From: a virus
Length of the DNA stretch: 64,000 nucleotides
IMG/VR virus record: IMGVR_UViG_3300025280_000031
Location: 1-64,000 of that record
Direction: 5' to 3' (one strand)
Positions 49,739 to 58,021 of the stretch are shown in pieces (the first letter of the stretch is position 1; each line of letters opens with the position of its first letter). The notes under the pieces were generated by a model, which had not been told where the DNA came from, did no database searches, and worked only from the letters and a program-made list of their open reading frames with translations. A program made the translations under genes and the position numbers.

Positions 49739-51325
49739 TTATCCTTTAAGAAGCCAAGAAAACTTCTCTTGCTCCTTTACATTTTTTTTTATTCGATTAC
49801 TTTTTTCAATTGACTTATAACCGTGCATTCCGGGTACAGTTGTATTAATAATACTATCAGATTTAAACATTGAAGTTAAACAAGCCTTGTGGTGTTCGAT
49901 CTTTCTTTTGTTTTCCACAAATACAGTATCTTTGATCCAGCATCCAATTGCAAAAGACATAACTAAATCATCATTTTCTGAACGCATTGCTTGAGCCTTT
50001 CCGTTGTGCCAAATAAAAGTTTTAAACTCATTATAAAGTCTAGACGAATACGTTGTAATTAGCTTGTTCCTTATAAATTCTTCCATTTTTGCTACAATGA
50101 TTGGTCTTGTTTTTAGCGACGTAGTAAAACCAGCTACTCCATTAGAAATATTTTCTGCAGTCAACTGATCAATATATTCATGAGTTGACTTAACAGAATA
50201 ATAAATATTCGAATATTCTAGTTCTTTTAACTTTTCCAAAACTGCAAAACCAACTGAATTGTTTTCAACAACTAATAAGCAATCGCCATATTCCTTACCA
50301 GCATCAAAAAGTATATTTGAAAAAATATCTGGTGTTACCTTACCTTGATATTCTGCAATTATTTCTGCTGTTTCTAATTTAAAAACATGAAATACAGAAT
50401 AGTCTTGTCCATCGCCTCTCGCAACATCTGCGGTCAGCATGTATGTGCATTCTGGTTTATATTCTTCCCAAATCCAAAAATTTCTATCAAAACCAGTTCT
50501 ATGCTTTGGTTCCTTAACACACTGTTCCATAAATGTTATATCATCCGGATGAATTACAGTTTCGCCAGAAGTGTTAAAGTTGCATTCTAGTTCTTGAGAC
50601 ACTTGTCTAATAGACATATTTTTAGTTTCTTTTTCAAACCAAGTTTGATCACGATCTGGATGGACATCCCATAATAACTTTATTGAATGAAAATCATTTC
50701 TTCTCGATTCTGCATCAATGTACGTTTTGTAAAACCAACCACCAACACCATTCGGAGTACTGAGTGCAATGACGCGCCCACCAGTTGAAATTGTAGGATA
50801 TAACCCTGTCCACAATTCATCAAGACCATCAACATGTGCTGCCTCATCAATAACCAATAAGGACAACGCCTCTGAACGACCCGCATCAGGAGAAGTGGTG
50901 GATGCTTTAATTTGTGAACCGTTGTCCAGTTCAAAGCTAGTTCTATTATCGACTATAACTTTAGAAATCTGCATCCATTCCGGGAGACGCTTAATAATAG
51001 ACTTAACTTTTTTGACAAGATTTCCTGCTGTACTAAATTTTGTTGCCATAACAAGAACATTTTTATCTCTATGGAACAACATCAACCAAACAATATAAGC
51101 CGCTGTAATCGTTGAAATGCCAAGCTGTCTGGCTTTTAGAATAATATTAAAACGATAATCATTAAAATCGTCGATAAGATCCTCTTGATAATCATAAAGT
51201 TTAAAAGGGATTAACCCTTTCATTGGATGAGAAATCTTGCAATAATTATTTATGAAGTAAGTTGGATTCTTACCACTCTTAAGAATCTCTTTTGTAATCT
51301 CTTTTTTTGTTAATTGATAGGACAT
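49739..51325 (-). CDS. terminase large subunit (gp17-like)
   Basis: A 528-residue packaging motor. FKLYDYQEDLIDDF (Q-motif-like), the Walker A-like NIILKARQLGISTITAAY (residues 60-77; Arg66 in place of the usual P-loop Lys position), and Walker B SLLVIDEAAHVDG form the ATPase. The C-terminal nuclease has TADVARGDGQDYSVFHVFK (first Asp), CLLVVENNSVGFAVLEKL (Glu) and ENDDLVMSFAIGCW (Asp). It translocates and cuts concatemeric DNA. No small terminase subunit is evident immediately nearby, although the 191-aa gene upstream is a possible candidate by place. Confidence 0.95.
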   Translation of the reverse strand: MSYQLTKKEITKEILKSGKNPTYFINNYCKISHPMKGLIPFKLYDYQEDLIDDFNDYRFNIILKARQLGISTITAAYIVWLMLFHRDKNVLVMATKFSTAGNLVKKVKSIIKRLPEWMQISKVIVDNRTSFELDNGSQIKASTTSPDAGRSEALSLLVIDEAAHVDGLDELWTGLYPTISTGGRVIALSTPNGVGGWFYKTYIDAESRRNDFHSIKLLWDVHPDRDQTWFEKETKNMSIRQVSQELECNFNTSGETVIHPDDITFMEQCVKEPKHRTGFDRNFWIWEEYKPECTYMLTADVARGDGQDYSVFHVFKLETAEIIAEYQGKVTPDIFSNILFDAGKEYGDCLLVVENNSVGFAVLEKLKELEYSNIYYSVKSTHEYIDQLTAENISNGVAGFTTSLKTRPIIVAKMEEFIRNKLITTYSSRLYNEFKTFIWHNGKAQAMRSENDDLVMSFAIGCWIKDTVFVENKRKIEHHKACLTSMFKSDSIINTTVPGMHGYKSIEKSNRIKKNVKEQEKFSWLLKG

Positions 51326-51335
51326 TCATCACTTA

Positions 51336-51911
51336 TCACTGTTCTTTTTTTCGAGTTACATTCTTGGCATAGTTCTTGCCTTTCCCAATTTCAAAGTTTT
51401 TATTATATGCTAACCAGTTTTTAGTAACTTTATCTAATCTTTCTTTTGCAGAAGAGCCTTCCTCAACGGGGAGCACTCCATCAAGACCGCCAATTTTATA
51501 TACACAAGTAGCTTGGCAGTTGCTTCGAACATTACTAATGTGTTGAACCATAATATCGACTTCGCCTTCTTTTGTAAGAGTTAAAATGTTACCAGTGACT
51601 TTTTTATATTCTCTCTTCAAATAATTTGCTACGTCATTGACAGTCGCTGTAATATTATTTTCAAACTTGTTTCTGTCGTGAGTCTCTTTTAATTTAATTT
51701 CTGCATGATACAAAATATTTAATTTGTTTCCCGCGAGTCGAACTTTGAAACCATCAACCTCGCGAGAATCCAAGACTGCATCGCCTTGTTCTCTACGAAG
51801 CCCCATACTTCTCTCTTCGCCATCAGCGTTGTAACGGGCATCGTGAGAGCCATCGTAAGCATTTGCGGCGGCTTGTGAGATTCCTTGAATAATATCTAAT
51901 ACAGTTGCCAT
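51336..51911 (-). CDS. hypothetical late protein upstream of terminase, 191 aa
   Basis: The protein begins MATVLDIIQGISQAAANAYD, has a strand-rich middle (FKVRLAGNKLNILYHAEIKL), a helix (NDVANYLKREYKKVTGN) and a basic C-terminus KGKNYAKNVTRKKEQ. Family not recognised. Its stop lies 10 bases before the terminase start and it heads the terminase-portal operon under the motif at 51942-51949. By place it could be a small terminase or head-completion protein, but nothing in the sequence proves this. Confidence 0.6.
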   Translation of the reverse strand: MATVLDIIQGISQAAANAYDGSHDARYNADGEERSMGLRREQGDAVLDSREVDGFKVRLAGNKLNILYHAEIKLKETHDRNKFENNITATVNDVANYLKREYKKVTGNILTLTKEGEVDIMVQHISNVRSNCQATCVYKIGGLDGVLPVEEGSSAKERLDKVTKNWLAYNKNFEIGKGKNYAKNVTRKKEQ

Positions 51912-51941
51912 TAATTTTCTCCTGAATAAAATAACCTAATG

Positions 51942-51949
51942 TAAATAGT
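51942..51949 (-). promoter_or_regulatory. late-promoter motif ACTATTTA upstream of terminase operon
   Basis: GACTATTTACATTAG on the minus strand, 31 bases upstream of the start of the 191-aa gene. The downstream CATTAG matches the TTAG following the motif at the scaffold site. Confidence 0.65.
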
Positions 51950-51971
51950 CTTTTCTTATTTCTTAATCCTT

Positions 51972-52082
51972 TTATTCTATAATTTTCAAAAAGAGTTTTA
52001 TGTCTTCTTCGAGATGAACAACTCTCTTCTTAGAAAGCTCATCTTTGATGATCTGTTTTAGTTGGGATTTGGTTAGTTTCAT
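51972..52082 (-). CDS. 36-aa mini-protein made almost only of the shared leader
   Basis: The frame reads MKLTKSQLKQIIKDELSKKR, then VVHLEEDIKLFLKIIE. The first 15 residues are the leader seen at the start of the 145-aa and 321-aa proteins. TAGGAA lies eight bases upstream of the ATG at 52082. The gene is far shorter than its relatives and may be a minimal internal peptide, a truncated paralogue left after loss of its body, or an internal peptide released by the prohead protease (LEE fits the (I/L)-x-E site). Confidence 0.65.
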   Translation of the reverse strand: MKLTKSQLKQIIKDELSKKRVVHLEEDIKLFLKIIE

Positions 52083-52095
52083 TTTGTTATTCCTA

Positions 52096-53061
52096 TTAAT
52101 ATTGCTGCGTCCAGTTAGTGATCATCTCTTTAGCTGCTTGCTTGGCATAATTATACAACATGCCTCCTCTGGGTGCTGAAATCGTTCTTTTCGTAGACAT
52201 TTCTGCAGCTTTTTGTTCGATTGCATTAATCAGTGTCCCTTCATCGTAATCATGAAGCACTTCGCCTCTGGGGCCCTTGAAGTTGCCCTTAGGATCATAT
52301 TTTTGTTGTTCTTCTTTTAACTCATAAACAATTGCTAGCGCATTCATTCCCACGGTAGTAGATGTGACACTATTTACCTGTTCCTTCCATTTCACCTTAT
52401 CAAATTTCTTTATGGCTTCTCCTGACCAGAGGCCTGCGGAGATATTTGGAGTTCCTGAAGAATCTGTGCGAGGATCTGGCCATGCTGAGATGAACCCGCT
52501 GGTGGCAATATCAGGATGATAATAGCGCACTTCTCCTGGTTTTCTAGGGGGAGCTTGGCCGCTGCCTTGGCCACGTGGGCCATGGTACCAAATGATTGGA
52601 TATGGATCTCCGGGTTCTCGTTTTCCAAATCGTATCATTTGGTCGTCGGCGACTTGGGCCTTTTTTTCCCAGTCGGTCTTTGCGGGTGGTCGTCTAGTTT
52701 TATGATCTTCGAGAGCGTTCAAATATTCTAAAGGGGTCTTAAAAGATGAAGTGCCATGGCGTTTCCACCCCTGATTCTTCGCGGTGCTGAGCAAATACTT
52801 TTCAAATTCTTCTGGTGACATGTGCTTTTTCATCCCCCCATAGCCTCGCGGTATACCTTCAGCATCTTCAAAATCGCGCATAGCCTGCTTTGCCGCTGCG
52901 TCCGTCTCGCGGAATTTTGCTGCGCGTGCCTGGGCGGCTCGGCGCTCTGGCGTATCCGGTGCGCCCTTCTCGTAGGCTTGGACAATGTCCGCGTAGTCTT
53001 CGAAAATATGTGTCACCCCTTCTTTAATAATTTGTTTAAGTTGTGATTTTGTAATTTTCAT
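52096..53061 (-). CDS. leader-bearing putative internal/virion protein, 321 aa
   Basis: Begins MKITKSQLKQIIKEGVTHIF, the shared leader, followed by an Ala/Arg/Glu-rich helical part (RAAQARAAKFRETDAAAKQA) in GC-rich DNA. A globular-looking domain, residues about 140-310, contains YPIIWYHGPRGQGSGQAPPR, YYHPDIATSGFISAWPDPR and VTSTTVGMNALAIVYELKEE. YHGP followed by charged residues recalls ADP-ribosyltransferase-type proteins only faintly, so I do not assign it. The start at 53061 overlaps the upstream stop as ATGA. If packaged, it would be injected with DNA and could act on the host. Confidence 0.6.
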   Translation of the reverse strand: MKITKSQLKQIIKEGVTHIFEDYADIVQAYEKGAPDTPERRAAQARAAKFRETDAAAKQAMRDFEDAEGIPRGYGGMKKHMSPEEFEKYLLSTAKNQGWKRHGTSSFKTPLEYLNALEDHKTRRPPAKTDWEKKAQVADDQMIRFGKREPGDPYPIIWYHGPRGQGSGQAPPRKPGEVRYYHPDIATSGFISAWPDPRTDSSGTPNISAGLWSGEAIKKFDKVKWKEQVNSVTSTTVGMNALAIVYELKEEQQKYDPKGNFKGPRGEVLHDYDEGTLINAIEQKAAEMSTKRTISAPRGGMLYNYAKQAAKEMITNWTQQY

Positions 53062-53441
53062 TTGCTTGGTCTCCAGCCTTCTTGCCATCTTTCTTCTCTA
53101 TCCTCAATGTACTGAACATAACAGCTATAACAAGATCCGAATTTGTTCATATAAACATCATCCTTGAGATCGAAAGAATAAATATCGCATGCTTCGCAAG
53201 TTCTATTGCTTTCTCTATTAAGTAGTTTTTTACTAATTAAAAATCCATCTTTCTCAACCTTTTCGGATTTCTCTTTTTTTCTATTTTGTTTCTCTGTAAA
53301 CTCTTTGAGCTGAGAAAGATATTCTTTTTCTTTGGTCTCGTCCCAATTAGCTTTTGGATGTTGCACTGCTTCTTCGCCATATTTCTTTTGAATGGCTTGT
53401 TCAATTTTTGCAACAAAGTTTGGATCTTTTTCTTTTTTCAT
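53058..53441 (-). CDS. small CxxC zinc protein, 127 aa
   Basis: An N-terminal basic helical half (QKKYGEEAVQHPKANWDETK, then a Lys/Glu run) leads to RTCEACDIYSFDLKDD ... FGSCYSCYVQYIEDREERWQ. The CxxC pairs at about residues 82-85 and 103-106 probably bind zinc. The highly conserved-looking C-terminus (YVQYIEDREERWQEGWRP) suggests a real family, unknown to me. It is coupled to the 321-aa leader protein. Confidence 0.65.
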   Translation of the reverse strand: MKKEKDPNFVAKIEQAIQKKYGEEAVQHPKANWDETKEKEYLSQLKEFTEKQNRKKEKSEKVEKDGFLISKKLLNRESNRTCEACDIYSFDLKDDVYMNKFGSCYSCYVQYIEDREERWQEGWRPSK

Positions 53442-53467
53442 CTTTGCTCTATAGTATACAATATTGT

Positions 53468-56400
53468 TTACTCAGATGTTAATTTACTAACAAGATTTTT
53501 GAGATCCTCAATTTGATTCTGTTGTTCTTTAACCGTTGTGGATAATTCTTGAACCGCTTTGACAAGAGGCGCTATCATATTAGAATATTCTAAATGTTGT
53601 TTTGTTGTGTTTTTATCAACATAAACAAGATCATTGTTTGTGCTAAATCCAAACTCTTCCAATGCACTCCCCACGTCTTGTGCGAGGAAACCAACTCTTA
53701 GTTTGTTTTTTTCATCGTCTTCCATAATTCTAGGTGCGGAACCATCTTTACTCCAAGACAATTTCGCTTTCAGATCATCGTCATAATCAACAGGCTGTCT
53801 CTTTTCATATTGAACAGGCTGAAGTTTGTTAATGAAACCTAGCCCAAGAGATATATCTTCGATTTTTTCTTTTGTTCTCTTATCAGAAGTGTTAATAGTG
53901 CCATCAGCATATAGAACTGCGTCGCCATCTGATGCAGCATACAATCTTGTTATACTTGCGTTTCCTATAGTAGCATAATTAGCTCCTTGACTAACAGTCC
54001 CATAACCAATAGCTATCTGATTTGCTGTACCAGCAGCTGCCGACTCTGCATAGTTCCCAATAAGAGTGTTTTGTAACCCAGTGGTAAGAGCGGCACCGCC
54101 AAAGTTGCCACCTCCACAATTCGCCCCAATGAGTGTGTTGTTCCTGCCTGTGGTGACAGAAACGCCAGCCTCGGTTCCAACTGCAACGTTGCCAACAAAA
54201 TTACCTTCGTCGGAATCGCCGTCCCAGGATCCAACATTTTGAACATAAAGCGCGTGGTATCCAACAGCAGTAGTAGCACTGTCATTGGCTGAAGAGCCCA
54301 TGGCGCTATCGCCGACTGCTACATTGTATGAACCCGTTACGAGTACATCTCCTGTTTGCCACCCAACAAGGATATTGTTGTCGCCAACTGTAAGATCGTT
54401 TCCAGCTTGTTCTCCAACTATCACATTATAGTTCCCGCCTGAAGCGATGTTTGCTCCCGCATTAAGACCGAACACTGTGTTCGAAGTACCGCTATCGTTA
54501 CTAGAGAGCGAGATTCCAGTAGCCTTCAAAGTAGTAAATGTCGCTGCAGCAGCAGACTCTCCACCAATAACAGCACCATCGATCTCGCCGGCGTTTACAT
54601 AGACAGAAACAGGATCTGCATCTGTTCCGAGCTGATCGATGTAGCCGATGCCGTGGACATAAAGATCTTTCCATTGAAGGCCTGCTGCTCCTAAATCATA
54701 AGTAGCGTCAGTTTTTGGATCAATATCTTGAGCAATGCGTCCAGTGATCTTTACATCGACATCGGTCGCCATGCCAAGAGTTACGGCCCCGTCAAATTGG
54801 GCCGCGCCAACAACTTCCAAAGTTCCTTGCAGTTGTGTAAGGCCAGTTGCATGAAGCGAGCCAGTAACTGCAGCATCACCGGTCATATTCATTCCGTTAG
54901 AAGCAGTCAATTTGCCAGTGACAGTTGTTATATCAGATGTAGCATTTCCCAAGGTTACGTTAGCATCGAAGCTTGAAGCACCAACAACCTCTAGAGTTCC
55001 TTGCAATTGTGTAGGGCCAGTTGCATGAAGCGAGCCAGTAACTGCAGCATCACCGGTCATATTCATACCATTGGAGGCAGTCAATTTGCCAGTGACAGTT
55101 GTGACGTCAGTTGCAGCATTTCCCAAGGTTACGTTAGCATCGAAGCTTGAAGCACCAACAACCTCCAGAGTTCCTTGCAGTTGTGTAATGCCAGTTGCAT
55201 GAAGCGAACCAGTAATTGCAGCATCACCGGTCATGTTCATGCCATTGGAGGCAGTCAATTTGCCAGTGACAGTTGTGACGTCAGTTGCAGCAACGCCTAA
55301 AGTCACGTTGTTGTCGAAAGTTGCATCTTGTTCAAAAGTAACAGCTGCTCCTGCAAAACGTAACTCGTCAGTGCCATTTTCGTCATATTCAATAGTAGCA
55401 TCTTCTCCAGTTCCAAATAAAATTTTCCTATCATCGGGGATTAGCAATCCCTTTGAAGCGGTCAATTGGCTTGAAACAGTTGTAACATCATTATCAGCGG
55501 TGATATGATTTGAAACCAAAAGACCTTGCGAAGCTGTAACATTCGTCGTAGCCTGAAAGTCTCCAGTTACTTTCAACCCATTACTAGAGACGAGGTGAGA
55601 AGTTGTTGAGCCTAAAGAGTCAGCCTCGAAGAGAAGCGTAGAGATCGGAGAATCCGATGAGCCACCAAAATGAATACCAGCACCATCTGTATTGGCTTCA
55701 TTCGAACCAGAGGCAACAAGAATTATTTTGTCAGCAATATGCAATTCTGTTTCATGATTTGTGATAGTGTTCACAATACCCTGTACATCTAAATCGCCCT
55801 GAACTGTAACTTTGCTACTAAATATAGCATCTCCGGTAACTGACAAGCCATTTGAACCTGTAAGTTTTCCAGTAACAGTTGTAACGTCGGTTACGGCGTC
55901 TCCCAAAGTAACATTGGCATCAAAAAGTGCATTACCAACTGAACGAAGTGTACCGTTTACATCAAGCATGTAAGAAGGAGATGTATCCCCGATACCAACC
56001 TTCTGGTCCTTCATCGTAATTGTTGTGCTGGTTGAACCATCGTTCATAACAAGATCGACTCTGGAGTTTCCTGCTCCATTTTGAATTTGGAAGTTGGAAG
56101 AGTTTGAAGCGTTGTTGTCTATTTCAAATATCAAGTCGCCAGAAGAACCTTCAATTTCCAAAATGCTGCTTGGAGTTGCTGTTCCGATGCCGATTCGGCT
56201 ATTACCACCATCAACAAAGAACATATTCGCATTATCATCTGATTCAACACGAAAATCGAAATCGCCGCCGGCTTCATTAGAAACGAAAGGGCCGTAATTA
56301 ATCAACGTATTGCTTCCAGAAACTGTAAGGCTACCTGTAATATTTATAGACCCAGAAAGAGAGCCAGAACTATAAGTCGTCTCCCCAGCAGAACTACTTA

Positions 56401-56509
56401 CAATAGTACCACTACCACTAATTGTTGTTGTGCCCTGAGAGCCGCTTACCGTAGTATTACTACCACTAATTGTTGTTGTGCCCTGCGAGCCACTAATAAT
56501 AATAGGCAT
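53468..56509 (-). CDS. tail fibre with repeat shaft and S74 chaperone domain
   Basis: A 1013-residue fibre. The N-terminus is Ser/Gly/Thr repeats (TTTISGSNTTVSGSQGTTTI). The shaft, residues about 180-600, consists of beta-rich repeats with TDVTTVTGKLTASNGMNMTG, including three 58-residue copies encoded by a 174-bp tandem repeat. A beta-roll region with NTVFGLNAGANIASGGNYNV follows. The C-terminus is an S74 domain (NTSDKRTKEKIEDISLGLGF, VGFLAQDVGSALEEFGF) plus a coiled coil. The S74 part should trimerise the shaft and be released. It recognises the host surface. Its start overlaps the stop of the 492-aa fibre by one base. Confidence 0.9.
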   Translation of the reverse strand: MPIIISGSQGTTTISGSNTTVSGSQGTTTISGSGTIVSSSAGETTYSSGSLSGSINITGSLTVSGSNTLINYGPFVSNEAGGDFDFRVESDDNANMFFVDGGNSRIGIGTATPSSILEIEGSSGDLIFEIDNNASNSSNFQIQNGAGNSRVDLVMNDGSTSTTITMKDQKVGIGDTSPSYMLDVNGTLRSVGNALFDANVTLGDAVTDVTTVTGKLTGSNGLSVTGDAIFSSKVTVQGDLDVQGIVNTITNHETELHIADKIILVASGSNEANTDGAGIHFGGSSDSPISTLLFEADSLGSTTSHLVSSNGLKVTGDFQATTNVTASQGLLVSNHITADNDVTTVSSQLTASKGLLIPDDRKILFGTGEDATIEYDENGTDELRFAGAAVTFEQDATFDNNVTLGVAATDVTTVTGKLTASNGMNMTGDAAITGSLHATGITQLQGTLEVVGASSFDANVTLGNAATDVTTVTGKLTASNGMNMTGDAAVTGSLHATGPTQLQGTLEVVGASSFDANVTLGNATSDITTVTGKLTASNGMNMTGDAAVTGSLHATGLTQLQGTLEVVGAAQFDGAVTLGMATDVDVKITGRIAQDIDPKTDATYDLGAAGLQWKDLYVHGIGYIDQLGTDADPVSVYVNAGEIDGAVIGGESAAAATFTTLKATGISLSSNDSGTSNTVFGLNAGANIASGGNYNVIVGEQAGNDLTVGDNNILVGWQTGDVLVTGSYNVAVGDSAMGSSANDSATTAVGYHALYVQNVGSWDGDSDEGNFVGNVAVGTEAGVSVTTGRNNTLIGANCGGGNFGGAALTTGLQNTLIGNYAESAAAGTANQIAIGYGTVSQGANYATIGNASITRLYAASDGDAVLYADGTINTSDKRTKEKIEDISLGLGFINKLQPVQYEKRQPVDYDDDLKAKLSWSKDGSAPRIMEDDEKNKLRVGFLAQDVGSALEEFGFSTNNDLVYVDKNTTKQHLEYSNMIAPLVKAVQELSTTVKEQQNQIEDLKNLVSKLTSE
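54811..55332 (-). repeat. 174-bp tandem repeat, three copies, in fibre gene
   Basis: The 174-bp unit (58 codons) is nearly identical in three successive copies; for example TTGCATGAAGCGA occurs on the plus strand at 54847, 55021 and 55195. The frame is kept. Copy-number change would lengthen or shorten the fibre shaft. Confidence 0.85.
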
Positions 56510-57987
56510 TAATCTTTAATCTCCTGTAACATCATTTTATATTTCTTTCCTGTCGCGTTATTTACTACGCATAAATAGTCTTCTTCCTCAAGTATTGTCC
56601 AATCGCCTCGATCATTTTTGAGGTGTAAGTCACCGGTGTATACGTTGGCCCAGCGATAAGTAGCGGAGCCTAAGTTATACGTGTCATCAGTGCCAGGTGT
56701 GACGTTTCCAGTGATTGTAGCGCCGCTTGTGATGCTCATTCCGTTAGAAGCAGTGAGCTGGCCAGTGACAGTTGTGACGTCTGTTCCAGCAACGCCCAAA
56801 GTCACATTGTTGTCAAAGGTTGCATCTTGCTCAAAAGTAACAGCAGCGCCTGCAAATCTAAGTTCATTAGTTCCATTTTCGTCATATTCAATTGTTGCGT
56901 CAGCTCCAGTTCCAAACCTGATCGTTGTATCATCAGGAATTAACAAGCCATTAGACGCAGTTAAGTCTGAACTTATAGTAGTGGTGCCATTACTCGCTGT
57001 GATGTGATCAGAAACGACCATTCCGTTGGAGGCAGTTAATTGGCTTGAAACAGTTGTAACACCATTACTCGCTGTGATGTGATCAGAAACGACCATTCCG
57101 TTGGAGGCAGTCAATTGGCTTGAAACAGTTGTTACGCCGTTATTGGCAGTAACATGATTTGTGATGACCGCTCCATTAGAAGCAGTTAACTGGCCAGTGA
57201 CTGTTGTTACGTCAGTTGCAGCATTTCCTAAAGTTACAGCTGCGTCAAAAGTAACTGCTTGCTCAAATGTAGCGGCTGCTCCAGCAAAACGAAGTTCGTC
57301 AGTTCCATTTTCGTCATACTCAATAGTTGCGTCGCCTGCGCCAGTTCCAAACCTGATCGTTGTATCATCAGGAATTAACAAGCCATTAGACGCAGTTAAA
57401 TCGGAACTTACAGTCGTGACACCATTATTTGCTGTAATATGATTTGAAATTAAAAGACCTTGCGAAGCTGTAATATTTGTTGTTGCCTGGAAATCTCCAG
57501 TTACTTTTAGGCCAGTGCTAGAAACGAGATGATGGGATGTTGAACCCAGCGAATCGGCTTCAAAAAGGAAAGTGGCAATCGGTGTATCGCTTGAGCCACC
57601 GAAATTAATACCAGCACCATCGGTGTCAGCTTCGTTAGAACCGGAGGAAATAGTAATTGTTTTATCTTTAACGTAAAGTTCTGTTTCGTGATGAGTAATA
57701 GCGTTTATAGTTCCTGCAACCTCTAAATCTCCAGTGACCACAAGATGTCCTTGAACTTCGGCTCCGTTAGATGCGGTTAATTTACTCGAAACAGTTGTAA
57801 TATTATTGTTAGCAGTAATATGATCTGTGACGACCATTCCGTTGGATGCTGTAAGGTGGCCCGTAACAGTTGTTACATCAGTTGCTCCATCTCCTAAAGT
57901 TGTAGAGCCTGAAACGACGAGATGAGCGTCGATACCAACACGATCTCCTGCTTGTGGCGTTATTGTGTTCACATAAAGAGTGCTCAT
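56509..57987 (-). CDS. tail fibre-like repeat protein without S74
   Basis: A 492-residue paralogue of the shaft of the 1013-aa fibre. N-terminus MSTLYVNTITPQAGDRVGID is typical of fibre-attachment ends. The body shares whole blocks with its neighbour, such as GINFGGSSDTPIATFLFEAD, TGDFQATTNITASQGLLISN and IEYDENGTDELRFAGAAATF. Three or more 25-residue units (TTVSSQLTASNGMVVSDHIT) come from a 75-bp tandem repeat near 56976-57200. The C-terminus has YNLGSATYRWANVYTGDLHL and then VNNATGKKYKMML, without a chaperone domain. It may be the proximal half-fibre. Confidence 0.82.
   Translation of the reverse strand: MSTLYVNTITPQAGDRVGIDAHLVVSGSTTLGDGATDVTTVTGHLTASNGMVVTDHITANNNITTVSSKLTASNGAEVQGHLVVTGDLEVAGTINAITHHETELYVKDKTITISSGSNEADTDGAGINFGGSSDTPIATFLFEADSLGSTSHHLVSSTGLKVTGDFQATTNITASQGLLISNHITANNGVTTVSSDLTASNGLLIPDDTTIRFGTGAGDATIEYDENGTDELRFAGAAATFEQAVTFDAAVTLGNAATDVTTVTGQLTASNGAVITNHVTANNGVTTVSSQLTASNGMVVSDHITASNGVTTVSSQLTASNGMVVSDHITASNGTTTISSDLTASNGLLIPDDTTIRFGTGADATIEYDENGTNELRFAGAAVTFEQDATFDNNVTLGVAGTDVTTVTGQLTASNGMSITSGATITGNVTPGTDDTYNLGSATYRWANVYTGDLHLKNDRGDWTILEEEDYLCVVNNATGKKYKMMLQEIKD
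56572..56579 (-). promoter_or_regulatory. late-promoter motif ACTATTTA upstream of S74 fibre
   Basis: GACTATTTATGCGTAG on the minus strand, 63 bases upstream of the fibre start. It lies within the 3' end of the preceding fibre gene (Asp-Tyr-Leu-Cys-Val), so chance cannot be excluded. The full flank resembles the terminase and first-fibre sites. Confidence 0.5.
56976..57200 (-). repeat. 75-bp tandem repeat in fibre gene
   Basis: The unit containing GATGTGATCAGAAACGACC begins at 57001 and again at 57076, and a degenerate copy follows. It is 25 codons long, in frame, and nearly identical between the first two copies, indicating recent duplication. Boundaries are approximate. Confidence 0.75.
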
Positions 57988-58012
57988 ATTTTATTCCTTC
58001 TTTGACCTAACA

Positions 58013-58020
58013 TAAATAGA
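58013..58020 (-). promoter_or_regulatory. late-promoter motif TCTATTTA upstream of first fibre
   Basis: CTCTATTTATGTTAGG on the minus strand, 26 bases upstream of the 492-aa fibre start, in the 34-base gap after the 286-aa gene. One mismatch (T for A) at the first base of ACTAWWTA, but the trailing TTAG agrees with the scaffold and terminase sites. Confidence 0.58.
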
Positions 58021-58021
58021 G

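Noticed and set aside
54811-57200. CRISPR-like direct repeats in the fibre genes
   Set aside because: Units are in frame, adjacent without unique spacers, and encode fibre shaft repeats.
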